Positions 36,913 to 45,197 of a DNA stretch of 64,000 bases are shown in pieces. Under the pieces are notes generated by a model. The model had not been told where the DNA came from, made no database searches, and saw only the letters and a program-made list of their open reading frames with translations. Position 1 is the first letter of the stretch. Every line of letters begins with the position of its first letter. Origin of the DNA: Bacteroidota bacterium. GTDB taxonomy: Bacteria > Bacteroidota > Bacteroidia > Sphingobacteriales > Sphingobacteriaceae. A program made the translations under genes and the position numbers. The DNA lies in the NCBI GenBank assembly GCA_013289045.1, contig JABDAU010000010.1, forward strand, positions 1 to 64,000, in the 5' to 3' direction.

Positions 36913-37857
36913 TTATGCGGTTTTCTTTTTCGTCAGAGGATGCTTTTTCGGCAATGTTTTTGGCGCAGCTGCGGGCGCATGTTTTATACGCTTTACGCTC
37001 ACCAGCTCCACATTAAACACTAACGGGGTAGCAGGCGGTATAGAGCCATAACCCTGATCGCCGTAAGCAATGCTTGAAGGCACGATAAGTATTGCACTCG
37101 AGCCTTCATTCATCAATTGCAGGCCTTCATCCCAGCCGGCAATCACCTCCTGGTGGCCTACCGGGAATTTCAACGGCTCGAAAGTACGGCCGGGTTCATT
37201 CAAACCTGCGCTTTGTGCTACCGACTGTATGCTGGTATCAAACACCTGCCCGGTAAGGAATTTACCGGTATAGTTTACGTGTACCGTATCGCCCGCAAGC
37301 GGTTTCGGTTTCAGTCCGGTTTTGGTGATCACATATTTCAGGCCCGAAGGGGTGGTTTTTACTACCAGCTTGTTATCGGCAATATATTTATCGATAGCAG
37401 TTTTTTCGGCGGCTTTCATTTTTTCCACTTCGGCATTTCTTTCTGCCATGGCCTGGTCAAGCGTTTCGGCTTTAACAACCTTCACATAAAAGTTAAAGTT
37501 GCTGCCATGCGGGAATATAGGGGGCCTTTTATCCTCATGGTCTTTATAAACCGAATCGGCCGGAACTTTTATCAGCACACTATCACCAACGGCAAGCAGC
37601 GGGAATACATCCATCATGTCGGTAACATTTTGCGATGGCTGCACCTGTACCTGCATCGGCTGATTGGATAGCACGGAGTCCTTATCGGTCTTTAGTGTTA
37701 TGTTCATGGATATTACATCGTTTACCTTTATCCGGTCGCCGGTATTATGGGTAAACATGCTGTATTGCGTTCCGTTAGGGCTTTTTTGCATGGTTTGCGC
37801 CGATGCAGCAGAAGCAAACGCGCAAAGCGCCATCACACTATAAACAAATCTCTTCAT
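36913..37857 (-). CDS. Secreted FKBP-type peptidyl-prolyl isomerase
   Basis: GDTVHVNYTGKFLTGQVFDTSI; PVGHQEVIAGWDEGLQLMNEGSSAILIVPSSIAYGDQGYGSIPPATPLVFNVELVSV. Confidence 0.93.
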   Translation of the reverse strand: MKRFVYSVMALCAFASAASAQTMQKSPNGTQYSMFTHNTGDRIKVNDVISMNITLKTDKDSVLSNQPMQVQVQPSQNVTDMMDVFPLLAVGDSVLIKVPADSVYKDHEDKRPPIFPHGSNFNFYVKVVKAETLDQAMAERNAEVEKMKAAEKTAIDKYIADNKLVVKTTPSGLKYVITKTGLKPKPLAGDTVHVNYTGKFLTGQVFDTSIQSVAQSAGLNEPGRTFEPLKFPVGHQEVIAGWDEGLQLMNEGSSAILIVPSSIAYGDQGYGSIPPATPLVFNVELVSVKRIKHAPAAAPKTLPKKHPLTKKKTA

Positions 37858-37865
37858 ATCAAAAA

Positions 37866-37897
37866 CAAAAAAGCCTCCCCTGAAGACAGGGGAGGCA
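37866..37897 (-). terminator. Terminator between tandem FKBP genes
   Basis: Minus strand gcctcccctgtcttcaggggaggcttttttgttttt. Confidence 0.85.
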
Positions 37898-37907
37898 TTA
37901 GCAAAAA

Positions 37908-38903
37908 TTATTTCGTTGGCGCAGGTCCTGATGGCGCGCCCTGCCTTGGCATCAGCGGGTTAACCTGTACCGGTTTTGGTGCGTTAGGGTTTGGATGGAT
38001 GATATCCACAATTTCCAGCGTAAACGATATCGGCGTGTATGGGCCAATGATCTGCATGCCGTTAGCGCCGTAAGCCAATTTTGACGGCACTACCACGGTA
38101 GCTTTTGATCCTTTGTTCAAAAGCATCAGGGCTTCGTCCCATCCCGGGATAACCATATGTGCGCCGGCTACAATGTGTAATGGTTTGTATGGGTGCATCG
38201 GGTCATATTTCTTAGCTTTCACAGCAGAATCTTTTATAGAAGTATCAAAGATCTTACCATTAAAGAAACGGCCTACATAGTTGATCACAACGGTATCGCC
38301 AGCAGCAGGGTTCGGGCCGCTGCCTGGTTGATCGATATGATATAACAAGCTATCAGGTGTTTGTTGCAAAGTCAACTTTTCGTGTGCTATGTAATTTTTG
38401 ATCTTACCGGCTTCCAGTTTCTGAACGCCAGCCAGCATTTGTTTACCATATGCGTTTACACGGTCTTCAAATATCTGCTCACTCAGTTTGCCTTTAGATA
38501 TTACTTTCTCAACCTTGATATCATATACCAGGAAGTTGCCTTTAAAGCTTGGCGGCCTTTGCTGAGGTTTTTTAAACACTGAATCAGCAGGGATCTTTAT
38601 CGTAGCGCTGTCACCTTCTGCAAGCAGTTGTAATGCAGAAAATATATCAGCCTTTGATTGCGGTTTCTGAATAGGCAGATGTATTTCCTGACCCGAGTCG
38701 TATGTGCTGAACAATACAGAATCACCATCAGTTTTGGCAACCAGGTTCATGAACACGTAGTCGCCGGTTTGGATGGTTGGGTTATTTTTAGTGGTGTGTA
38801 TATCATACAGCAGGCCACCTTGCGTTTGTTTAAATCCGCCATTGCAACTTGCCAATCCTATTCCGACTGATGCAAGAGCTAAAAACATGAATTGTTTTTT
38901 CAT
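37908..38903 (-). CDS. FKBP-type peptidyl-prolyl isomerase lipoprotein
   Basis: Lipobox-like GLASC; GDTVVINYVGRFFNGKIFDTSI; GAHMVIPGWDEALMLLNKGSKATVVVPSKLAYGANG. Confidence 0.92.
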   Translation of the reverse strand: MKKQFMFLALASVGIGLASCNGGFKQTQGGLLYDIHTTKNNPTIQTGDYVFMNLVAKTDGDSVLFSTYDSGQEIHLPIQKPQSKADIFSALQLLAEGDSATIKIPADSVFKKPQQRPPSFKGNFLVYDIKVEKVISKGKLSEQIFEDRVNAYGKQMLAGVQKLEAGKIKNYIAHEKLTLQQTPDSLLYHIDQPGSGPNPAAGDTVVINYVGRFFNGKIFDTSIKDSAVKAKKYDPMHPYKPLHIVAGAHMVIPGWDEALMLLNKGSKATVVVPSKLAYGANGMQIIGPYTPISFTLEIVDIIHPNPNAPKPVQVNPLMPRQGAPSGPAPTK

Positions 38904-38921
38904 TTAATTAATGTGCTTTAC

Positions 38922-39932
38922 TTATTGTACTAATAGATTTTTATATTCAGGTAATATTGATTTGAACTTTTCAATAACATCCGGGAAACTCTCTGTTGAT
39001 GTGCCGCCCGCTGCATTGCGGTGCCCGCCACCATTGAAATATTTTTTACAGATATCATTTGCCGGAAAATCGCCTTTCGAACGTAACGACAGTTTCACTT
39101 TATCATTCCGCTCCACAATAAACGCAGCTAAGCGCACATTGCTTATAGACAGGGCATAATTTACTACGCCTTCCGTATCACCGGTTATTACATTATATCT
39201 TTCCAGGTCGTGTTTATCAACCGCGATAACTGCCGTGTTAAAATCATTATAAACTTCCAGGCGGTTTACCAGGCAATGGCCCAGGAAACGCAGGCGGTCT
39301 TCGGACGAGTCGTTATAAACCAGCTCATGTATGCGCCAGTTCACCGCGCCAAGATCGATCAGATCGGCAACGATGCGGTGCACTTCAGAAGTAGTATTTG
39401 GCAAACGGAAGGATGCCGAATCGGTCATGATGCCTGTATAAAGACAGGTAGCCACATCGGCATTGATCAATTGCGGGTTGCCCAGCTCGCTCGCTATAAA
39501 TTTATATACCAGCTGAGCGGTGGCGCAGGCGTTGATATCCCAAAAACGGTAATCATCAAAATCTGCCGGCTCCAGGTGGTGGTCTATCATTACCTTTAAG
39601 GCTTTGCTTTCGCCAACACGTTCGCCCATTTCATTTATACGGCCAAGCGCATTAAAATCAAGGCAGAAGATCAGGTCGGCATCTGCTATCAGCCTGTCGC
39701 ATTCGGCAATTTTATCGGTGTAGATGGTAACATCGCCATTTCCCGGCATCCAGTTCAAAAAGGCTGGATAATCGGTAGGTGTGATCACCCTGGCATGATG
39801 CCCCTGCTGTATCAGGTAATTATATAAGCCTAATGACGAGCCCATAGCATCACCATCAGGTTTATGATGGGTGGTGATAACTATCTTTTTTGGCTGAGCT
39901 AAAAGCTTAATAAGCTGTGCAGTATCTAACAT
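38922..39932 (-). CDS. DHH/DHHA1 phosphoesterase (NrnA-like nanoRNase/pAp phosphatase)
   Basis: VITTHHKPDGDAMGSSLGLYNYL; DLIFCLDFNALGRI; MIDHHLEPADF; FPANDICKKYFNGGGHRNAAGG. Confidence 0.93.
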   Translation of the reverse strand: MLDTAQLIKLLAQPKKIVITTHHKPDGDAMGSSLGLYNYLIQQGHHARVITPTDYPAFLNWMPGNGDVTIYTDKIAECDRLIADADLIFCLDFNALGRINEMGERVGESKALKVMIDHHLEPADFDDYRFWDINACATAQLVYKFIASELGNPQLINADVATCLYTGIMTDSASFRLPNTTSEVHRIVADLIDLGAVNWRIHELVYNDSSEDRLRFLGHCLVNRLEVYNDFNTAVIAVDKHDLERYNVITGDTEGVVNYALSISNVRLAAFIVERNDKVKLSLRSKGDFPANDICKKYFNGGGHRNAAGGTSTESFPDVIEKFKSILPEYKNLLVQ

Positions 39933-40069
39933 CCTTTTTTTAAAGAGTTGCAAAGCTAAATAAATTTCCAACTCATTGATATATAACTAAAACATTTTTT
40001 AGGCAGGCTTATTGTAAATGTAACACAATAATTAATAAGCAGATAACACAAGATTTTATAGGAAAAGCT

Positions 40070-40077
40070 TACCTTTG
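40070..40077 (+). promoter_or_regulatory. TAnnTTTG -7-like element (TACCTTTG) upstream of ndk
   Basis: Matches the Bacteroidota -7 consensus TAnnTTTG, about 20 nt upstream of the ndk ATG. No clear -33 seen. Confidence 0.4.
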
Positions 40078-40097
40078 CAGCAAATTTAAAAACGACT

Positions 40098-40517
40098 ATG
40101 GCAGGTAACAAAACTTTTACAATGATTAAGCCTGATGCTGTTGCAGCGGGCCATATCGGCGGTATTTTAGATCAGATATTAAAAAGCGGCTTTAAACTGG
40201 TAGCCATGAAATACACCTATTTAACCCCGGAAAAAGCAGGTGAATTTTATGCCGTTCATAAAGAGCGCCCTTTTTATGCAGGTCTGTGCGCTTTCATGTC
40301 ATCGGGCCCGATCATTGCAGCAATATTGGAAAAAGATAATGCGATCGAAGATTTTCGTAAGCTGATCGGCGCTACCGATCCTAAAAAAGCAGACGAAGGT
40401 ACTATCCGTCAGCGATTCGCTAATTCAATAGAGGCAAACGCTATCCACGGTTCCGATTCGGATGAAAATGCACAGATAGAAGGTAATTTCTTCTTCTCGG
40501 CTTTCGAAAGGTTCTAA
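40098..40517 (+). CDS. ndk: Nucleoside diphosphate kinase
   Basis: [36 protein letters not shown]. Confidence 0.96.
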   Translation: MAGNKTFTMIKPDAVAAGHIGGILDQILKSGFKLVAMKYTYLTPEKAGEFYAVHKERPFYAGLCAFMSSGPIIAAILEKDNAIEDFRKLIGATDPKKADEGTIRQRFANSIEANAIHGSDSDENAQIEGNFFFSAFERF

Positions 40518-40678
40518 CAGGATATTTGAGGTTTTGAGGTGACGGTTCTCACCTCAAAACTTTCCTTTTACGAGAGTTTCGAAAAAAGGTTTGGTTTTCT
40601 GAAACAAATTTTATACTTTTACTATTCCTATTGGAAACAATCTGAATATTAAAGGGTTTTATACTTAAAACTTGTGTT

Positions 40679-40879
40679 ATGAATTTACTATTCAAAATAT
40701 TAATTTTTGCAGCTGTGATAGTGGTATTGATCATTGCATCGTTAACGCTGTTCAAAAACCATCCCGAAGTTCAGTTGGCTTTCCTGTTGCCTGGTGTATT
40801 TATATTGGTGTATTCTATCATCAGGGATCAGGTTTATGTAAGCGCGGTTACCCGTTTACGTATGGCCAGGGGTAAATAA
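40679..40879 (+). CDS. Small two-TM membrane protein
   Basis: 66-aa hydrophobic ORF; the overlapping 40672 ORF is less plausible. Confidence 0.5.
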   Translation: MNLLFKILIFAAVIVVLIIASLTLFKNHPEVQLAFLLPGVFILVYSIIRDQVYVSAVTRLRMARGK

Positions 40880-40907
40880 GCCTTAATTTATTTCATAAAA
40901 TATATAG

Positions 40908-40937
40908 AAGCCGTCCCTTTAAGGGTGCGGCTTTTTT
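40908..40937. terminator. Hairpin terminator
   Basis: aagccgtccctttaagggtgcggctttttt. Confidence 0.75.
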
Positions 40938-40965
40938 GTTTGTATACTGCTTTACCTCGGGTAAT

Positions 40966-41256
40966 TTATAAGAAGACCACATCTTCCACCAATATCTCCC
41001 TGGCTTTCTCATTTATTTTATCGATGATCTGTCGCCGCATCAGCACCAGCTCATTTTTTATTACGGATGACTCTATACGGAGGAACAGCTTTTTGTCGTG
41101 GATATATATTTCTTTTGTACGGTTAGCTACTGATTTTCCCACTAGTTCCGGCCAATGCGCTACCACGCCGGTTTCTTCATACCGCTTTTTGATCTTATAA
41201 ACCTGCAGCATCTGCTCAATGGCATCCTTTAGCGATTTGTCGTTGGCTTTACGCAT
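40966..41256 (-). CDS. DUF721/DciA-like domain protein
   Basis: MRKANDKSLKDAIEQMLQVYKIKKRYEETGVVAHWPELVGKSVANRTKEIYIHDKKLFLRIESSVIKNELVLMR; overlaps the recF end. Confidence 0.87.
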   Translation of the reverse strand: MRKANDKSLKDAIEQMLQVYKIKKRYEETGVVAHWPELVGKSVANRTKEIYIHDKKLFLRIESSVIKNELVLMRRQIIDKINEKAREILVEDVVFL

Positions 41257-42349
41257 CTATTTCACCTCCTGTAACTTTAAACAGTTTAATTTCCACCCCC
41301 ATTTTACTGAAAATATCTTCAACACGGCTCGCGCTGGTATCAGTAATAAACACCTGACCGAAATCATGTTCCGAAACCATCTGCATTAGTTTAGCCACGC
41401 GCTTATCATCCAGCTTATCAAAAATATCATCGAGCAGCAGCAATGGCTTAAATCCTTTTTCATCGGTAAGAAAAGTATACTGCGCCAGCTTAAGCGCGAT
41501 CAAAAACGACTTCTGCTGCCCCTGCGAGCCGAACTTTTTAACCGGCATGCCGTGAATAACAAATTGCAGGTCGTCCTTATGGATGCCGGATGTTGTGCGC
41601 TCCAGCGCCCTGTCCTTTTCCACCGTCTTTTTTAGCAGCGAAGCAAATTCGTCTTCCAAAAGCTGCGACTCATAGATCAGCTCCACCTGTTCGGCATCTT
41701 CCGTTATAAACTGGTAATGCGTATTAAATATAGGTGTAAATGTTTCCATAAACGCCTTACGCTTTTTAAAGATGTTGTTGCCCGATGCGATCAGTTGCTC
41801 ATCCATCACTTCCAGCAGGTGCGGGTCATAACGCCCCGTATCGGCTATCAGTTTTAAAAATGCATTACGGTTATTCAGGATCTTATTATAGGCGATCACC
41901 TCGTCGAGGTAACCATTGTCTGTTTGCGATAACACATTATCTATAAAGCGGCGGCGCTCTTCGCTGCCCTCTGTTATAATAGAGGTATCATATGGCGATA
42001 CCATCACCAGCGGGAACAACCCGATATGATCGGCCAGGCGCTGGTAATCCTTTTTATTGCGCTTAAATTGTTTCTTTTGGTTGCGCTTTACTGCGCAGGC
42101 TATTTTCTCTTCATGGCTGTTCTTATTAAAGACGCCGTTGATGATAAAGAAATCAGCGCCCTGCTTGATCTGCTGGCTGTCGATAGGATTAAAATAGCTT
42201 TTACACAGCGACAGGTAATGGATCGCATCCAGCAAATTGGTTTTGCCGGCCCCGTTATCACCCGTAAAAGCATTCACCCCTTCGCTGAACGTGAGTCCCG
42301 CTTCGGCGTAGTTTTTAAAGTTGATAACGGACAGTTGTTCGAGGTACAT
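41249..42349 (-). CDS. recF: DNA replication/repair protein RecF
   Basis: LEQLSVINFKNYAEAGLTFSEGVNAFTGDNGAGKTNLLDAIHYLSLCKS; FGSQGQQKSFLIALKLAQ; LLLDDIFDKLDDKR. Confidence 0.96.
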   Translation of the reverse strand: MYLEQLSVINFKNYAEAGLTFSEGVNAFTGDNGAGKTNLLDAIHYLSLCKSYFNPIDSQQIKQGADFFIINGVFNKNSHEEKIACAVKRNQKKQFKRNKKDYQRLADHIGLFPLVMVSPYDTSIITEGSEERRRFIDNVLSQTDNGYLDEVIAYNKILNNRNAFLKLIADTGRYDPHLLEVMDEQLIASGNNIFKKRKAFMETFTPIFNTHYQFITEDAEQVELIYESQLLEDEFASLLKKTVEKDRALERTTSGIHKDDLQFVIHGMPVKKFGSQGQQKSFLIALKLAQYTFLTDEKGFKPLLLLDDIFDKLDDKRVAKLMQMVSEHDFGQVFITDTSASRVEDIFSKMGVEIKLFKVTGGEIDA

Positions 42350-42422
42350 AATGTGGTTTCAAAGGTAGTGAAATTAGTGGTTAGTGGGTTTGTGATCGGT
42401 GATTTGGAGCGGAAGCTTTTAG

Positions 42423-42555
42423 GATCCCCTCTTGAGAGGGGGTGTGTTGAATTGCGCGCAAAGGCAGGGGTGTGTTTGACAGACTATGCAATAAACGCGT
42501 ACCAAACACACCCCTGCAGCCGCACCGTCAACGCGCCCCCTCTCAAGAGGGGATC
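42423..42555. repeat. Nested inverted repeat family A, copy 3
   Basis: gatcccctcttgagagggggtg...ggcaggggtgtgttt...aaacacacccctgc...cgcgccccctctcaagaggggatc. Confidence 0.92.
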
Positions 42556-42629
42556 AATTATTTCGTCCCACCACCCCTAACTCATTTATATCTAATTCAA
42601 TAAGCGCCCACAAAAAACACGGTTTGCTA

Positions 42630-42659
42630 TTGCGGGAAAAATTTAAAAACGTACTTTTG
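42630..42659 (+). promoter_or_regulatory. Candidate Bacteroidota promoter (TTG - 19 nt - TACTTTTG)
   Basis: TTG at 42630-42632 and TACTTTTG at 42652-42659; ATG of the TPR gene at 42682. Confidence 0.55.
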
Positions 42660-42681
42660 CAAACTTAATTTTAAAATAGAA

Positions 42682-43365
42682 ATGGCTAAAACCCAGGCGA
42701 AGGCGGAGACCAATGTTGTGGTTGAGAATAACAACTTAGGCAAAACAGGCAGTTTTGTGCGTGAAAACCAGAAAAGTCTATTATTTATAGGCGGCGCTAT
42801 TTTAGTGCTGGCCGTAGGTTATTTAATATATTTAAAAGTGTACCTCGCCCCTCGTGAGGTAACTGCCACCAACCAGATGTATGTGGCGCAAAACTTTTTT
42901 GAGCAAAAGAACTGGGACAAAGCCATCAATGGCGATGCCGGTTACCCCGGCTTTAAAAAGATCATTGACGATTACGGCAGCACAAAGGCGGCTAACCTGG
43001 CTTATTTCTACTTAGGCATTGCTTACCTGAACAAAGGCGAGTACCAAAAAGCCATCGATAACCTGACCAGCTACCACGGCGACGACAGCATGGTTGCTGC
43101 AGAAGCTTTAGGCGGCGCAGGCGATGCTTATGTTGAGCTGAAAAACTACAGCCAGGCAGAAACCTATTTCAAAAAAGCATCTGATAAGGCAAACAACAAA
43201 TTCTTATCACCATTCTACCTGAAAAAATTAGGCTTGGTTTACGAGGCCGAAAACGATTACAAATCGGCCGACGAAACCTACAAAAAAATAAAAAGCGACT
43301 ACGTTAGCAGCGCCGAAGCGCAGAATATAGACGAGTATATCTCGCGCGCAGAAGCTCGTTTGTAG
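42682..43365 (+). CDS. Membrane-anchored tetratricopeptide repeat protein
   Basis: One TM helix, then ANLAYFYLGIAYLNKGEYQKAIDNL and YVELKNYSQAETYFKKA TPR-like repeats. Confidence 0.85.
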   Translation: MAKTQAKAETNVVVENNNLGKTGSFVRENQKSLLFIGGAILVLAVGYLIYLKVYLAPREVTATNQMYVAQNFFEQKNWDKAINGDAGYPGFKKIIDDYGSTKAANLAYFYLGIAYLNKGEYQKAIDNLTSYHGDDSMVAAEALGGAGDAYVELKNYSQAETYFKKASDKANNKFLSPFYLKKLGLVYEAENDYKSADETYKKIKSDYVSSAEAQNIDEYISRAEARL

Positions 43366-43370
43366 TTAAT

Positions 43371-43441
43371 TAGAGATTAGAGATCAGAGGTTAGGGAAAG
43401 CCCACAGCCTCTAATCTCTAATCTCCAACCTCTAATCTCTA
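43371..43441. repeat. Simple-sequence inverted repeat immediately upstream of ribH
   Basis: tagagattagagatcagaggttag ... cctctaatctctaatctccaacctctaatctcta. Confidence 0.88.
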
Positions 43442-43447
43442 CCCACC

Positions 43448-43942
43448 ATGTCTTCCCAACACAAAAACCTTAGTGATTTTTCAGGCGCTGAGATACCATC
43501 GGCAGAAAAGTACCGTTTTGGCATTGTTGTAGCCGAATGGAATACCGAGATCACCGGCGCTTTATACCAGGGCGCGTATGATCACCTGGTAAAATACGGT
43601 GCGAAGGAAGAAAATATTTTCACCTACCAGGTTCCGGGCAGTTTTGAATTAACATCAGGCGCCGACTTATTGCTTAAAAAAGGCGGCCTTGATGCGGTGA
43701 TAGTGCTCGGTTGCGTAATACAGGGCGAAACCCGCCATTTCGATTTTATTTGCGATGCAGTAGCAAATGGCGTAAGTAATGTTGCAATAAAATATTCAAA
43801 ACCTGTTATATTTGGTGTATTAACAACCAACAACCACCAGCAGGCGTTTGACCGCGCCGGGGGTAAATACGGCAACAAGGGCGATGAAGCAGCAATTACT
43901 GCTATAAAAATGGCCCACCTTGCCGAAACTTTAAATGGCTAA
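43448..43942 (+). CDS. ribH: 6,7-dimethyl-8-ribityllumazine synthase
   Basis: RFGIVVAEWNTEITGALYQGA; VPGSFELTSGADLLLKKGGLDAVIVLGCVIQGETRHFDFICDAVANGV; VIFGVLTTNNHQQAFDRAGG. Confidence 0.96.
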   Translation: MSSQHKNLSDFSGAEIPSAEKYRFGIVVAEWNTEITGALYQGAYDHLVKYGAKEENIFTYQVPGSFELTSGADLLLKKGGLDAVIVLGCVIQGETRHFDFICDAVANGVSNVAIKYSKPVIFGVLTTNNHQQAFDRAGGKYGNKGDEAAITAIKMAHLAETLNG

Positions 43943-43973
43943 AATCCGTTAAAAGCAGGTAGAAGATAAAGAC

Positions 43974-44084
43974 ATGAAAAAAATATTGTACATCGCGGCA
44001 TTCGTAGCAGTTTTGGGTAGTTTGGCATCATGCTCAAACAAATTATGCCCTGCTTACGGTACATATCCTCACGGTGGACGCTAA
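43974..44084 (+). CDS. Un-called 36-aa candidate lipoprotein (MKKILYIAAFVAVLGSLASCSNKLCPAYGTYPHGGR)
   Basis: ATG 43974 to TAA 44084, read from sequence. Signal peptide with lipobox-like LASC; below the ORF-track size cutoff. Confidence 0.7.
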   Translation: MKKILYIAAFVAVLGSLASCSNKLCPAYGTYPHGGR

Positions 44085-44176
44085 TTAGTGTCATCCCACC
44101 ATCACATGCTAAAACAAAACACAGCAAATAGCTGTGTAATACCTATTTTTGGCATAAAATCTGCATTTAATATTTT

Positions 44177-44506
44177 ATGAACTGGACTACATTAGACTCG
44201 GCGAACCAAGTGGACGCGATAAAGAGCAAACCGGGCTATAGTTTAATATTTAAACACAGCACCCGCTGCTCCATCAGCATGATGGCTAAAAGGCGTTTTG
44301 AAATGGACATGGATAAACTGCCGGCCGACATGACATTATATTTTCTCGACCTGATCAAATACCGCGACCTGTCAAACCAGGTGGCCAACGATTTCCAGGT
44401 TTACCACGAATCACCACAAATGCTGGTAATAAAAGACGGCGAGTGTATACTTGATCAATCGCACGGCGCAATCTCTGTGGAAGAGGCGTTGAGCGTGGTG
44501 GCGTAG
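44177..44506 (+). CDS. YtxJ-like (BrxC-type) bacilliredoxin family protein
   Basis: MNWTTLDSANQVDAIKSKPGYSLIFKHSTRCSISMMAKRRFE; VYHESPQMLVIKDGECILDQSHGAIS. Confidence 0.85.
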   Translation: MNWTTLDSANQVDAIKSKPGYSLIFKHSTRCSISMMAKRRFEMDMDKLPADMTLYFLDLIKYRDLSNQVANDFQVYHESPQMLVIKDGECILDQSHGAISVEEALSVVA

Positions 44507-44589
44507 CCCCCTCTAAATCTCCCCCGGTAGGGGAGACTTTAATGAGTGCTTTTTAAGCCCTCACTACCGGGGAGGGTTTGGGTGGGGCT
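44505..44589. repeat. G/C-rich inverted repeat between convergent genes, overlapping both stop codons
   Basis: agccccctctaaatctcccccggtag ... ctaccggggagggtttgggtggggct. Confidence 0.88.
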
Positions 44590-44995
44590 AATCCCCCCAA
44601 CCAAAATCCACCGTCTTCGTCAGATCAGGATGCAGGCTAACGATCACGGGGCAGCCTAAAGCAGCGCCTTCCAGTATCTTTCTATCCTTCTCATCATATT
44701 CCTGCGGGAATTTCAGCTTTATTTTTACCTCGGCAACGCGGCGTGGGTTTGGCGCCATGATCTTGGTCACCTCGCATTGGGTATTGTCCATATTGATGCC
44801 GTGTGTGCGCGCGGCAATGCCCATGGTGGTTAGCATACAGCCGGCTAATGATTCGGCCAATAAGTCGGTTGGTGAAAATGCTTCGCCTTTTCCCTGGTTG
44901 TCGGTTGGCGCGTCGGTAATAATTTTTGTGCCCGATTGCAGGTGTGTTGCTTCGGTACGCAGGTCGCCTAAATAGGTAGTGGATATAGTTGCCAT
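44588..44995 (-). CDS. OsmC family protein
   Basis: FSPTDLLAESLAGCMLTTMGIAARTHGINM; LEGAALGCPVIVSLHPDL. Confidence 0.92.
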   Translation of the reverse strand: MATISTTYLGDLRTEATHLQSGTKIITDAPTDNQGKGEAFSPTDLLAESLAGCMLTTMGIAARTHGINMDNTQCEVTKIMAPNPRRVAEVKIKLKFPQEYDEKDRKILEGAALGCPVIVSLHPDLTKTVDFGWGD

Positions 44996-45175
44996 TTGCC
45001 CCCCAGCCCCCTAAAGGGGGAGCATGAGGATAGGGCAAATTTAAGACTAGAAATTAAATATCGAATAATGAATTTTGAATATCGGATGTCGATGCCGCAT
45101 TTCATCATTCGATATTATTTATCTTTGTATGTAACCCTTCTGTAATTACTCCCCCTTTAGGGGATAGGGGGGCAA
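44996..45175. repeat. Nested inverted repeat filling the osmC-lipA divergent region
   Basis: Outer ttgccccccagccccctaaagggggag / ctccccctttaggggataggggggcaa; inner aatatcgaataatgaa / ttcatcattcgatatt. Confidence 0.9.
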
Positions 45176-45197
45176 ATTTTTTATTTACATTTGTATC

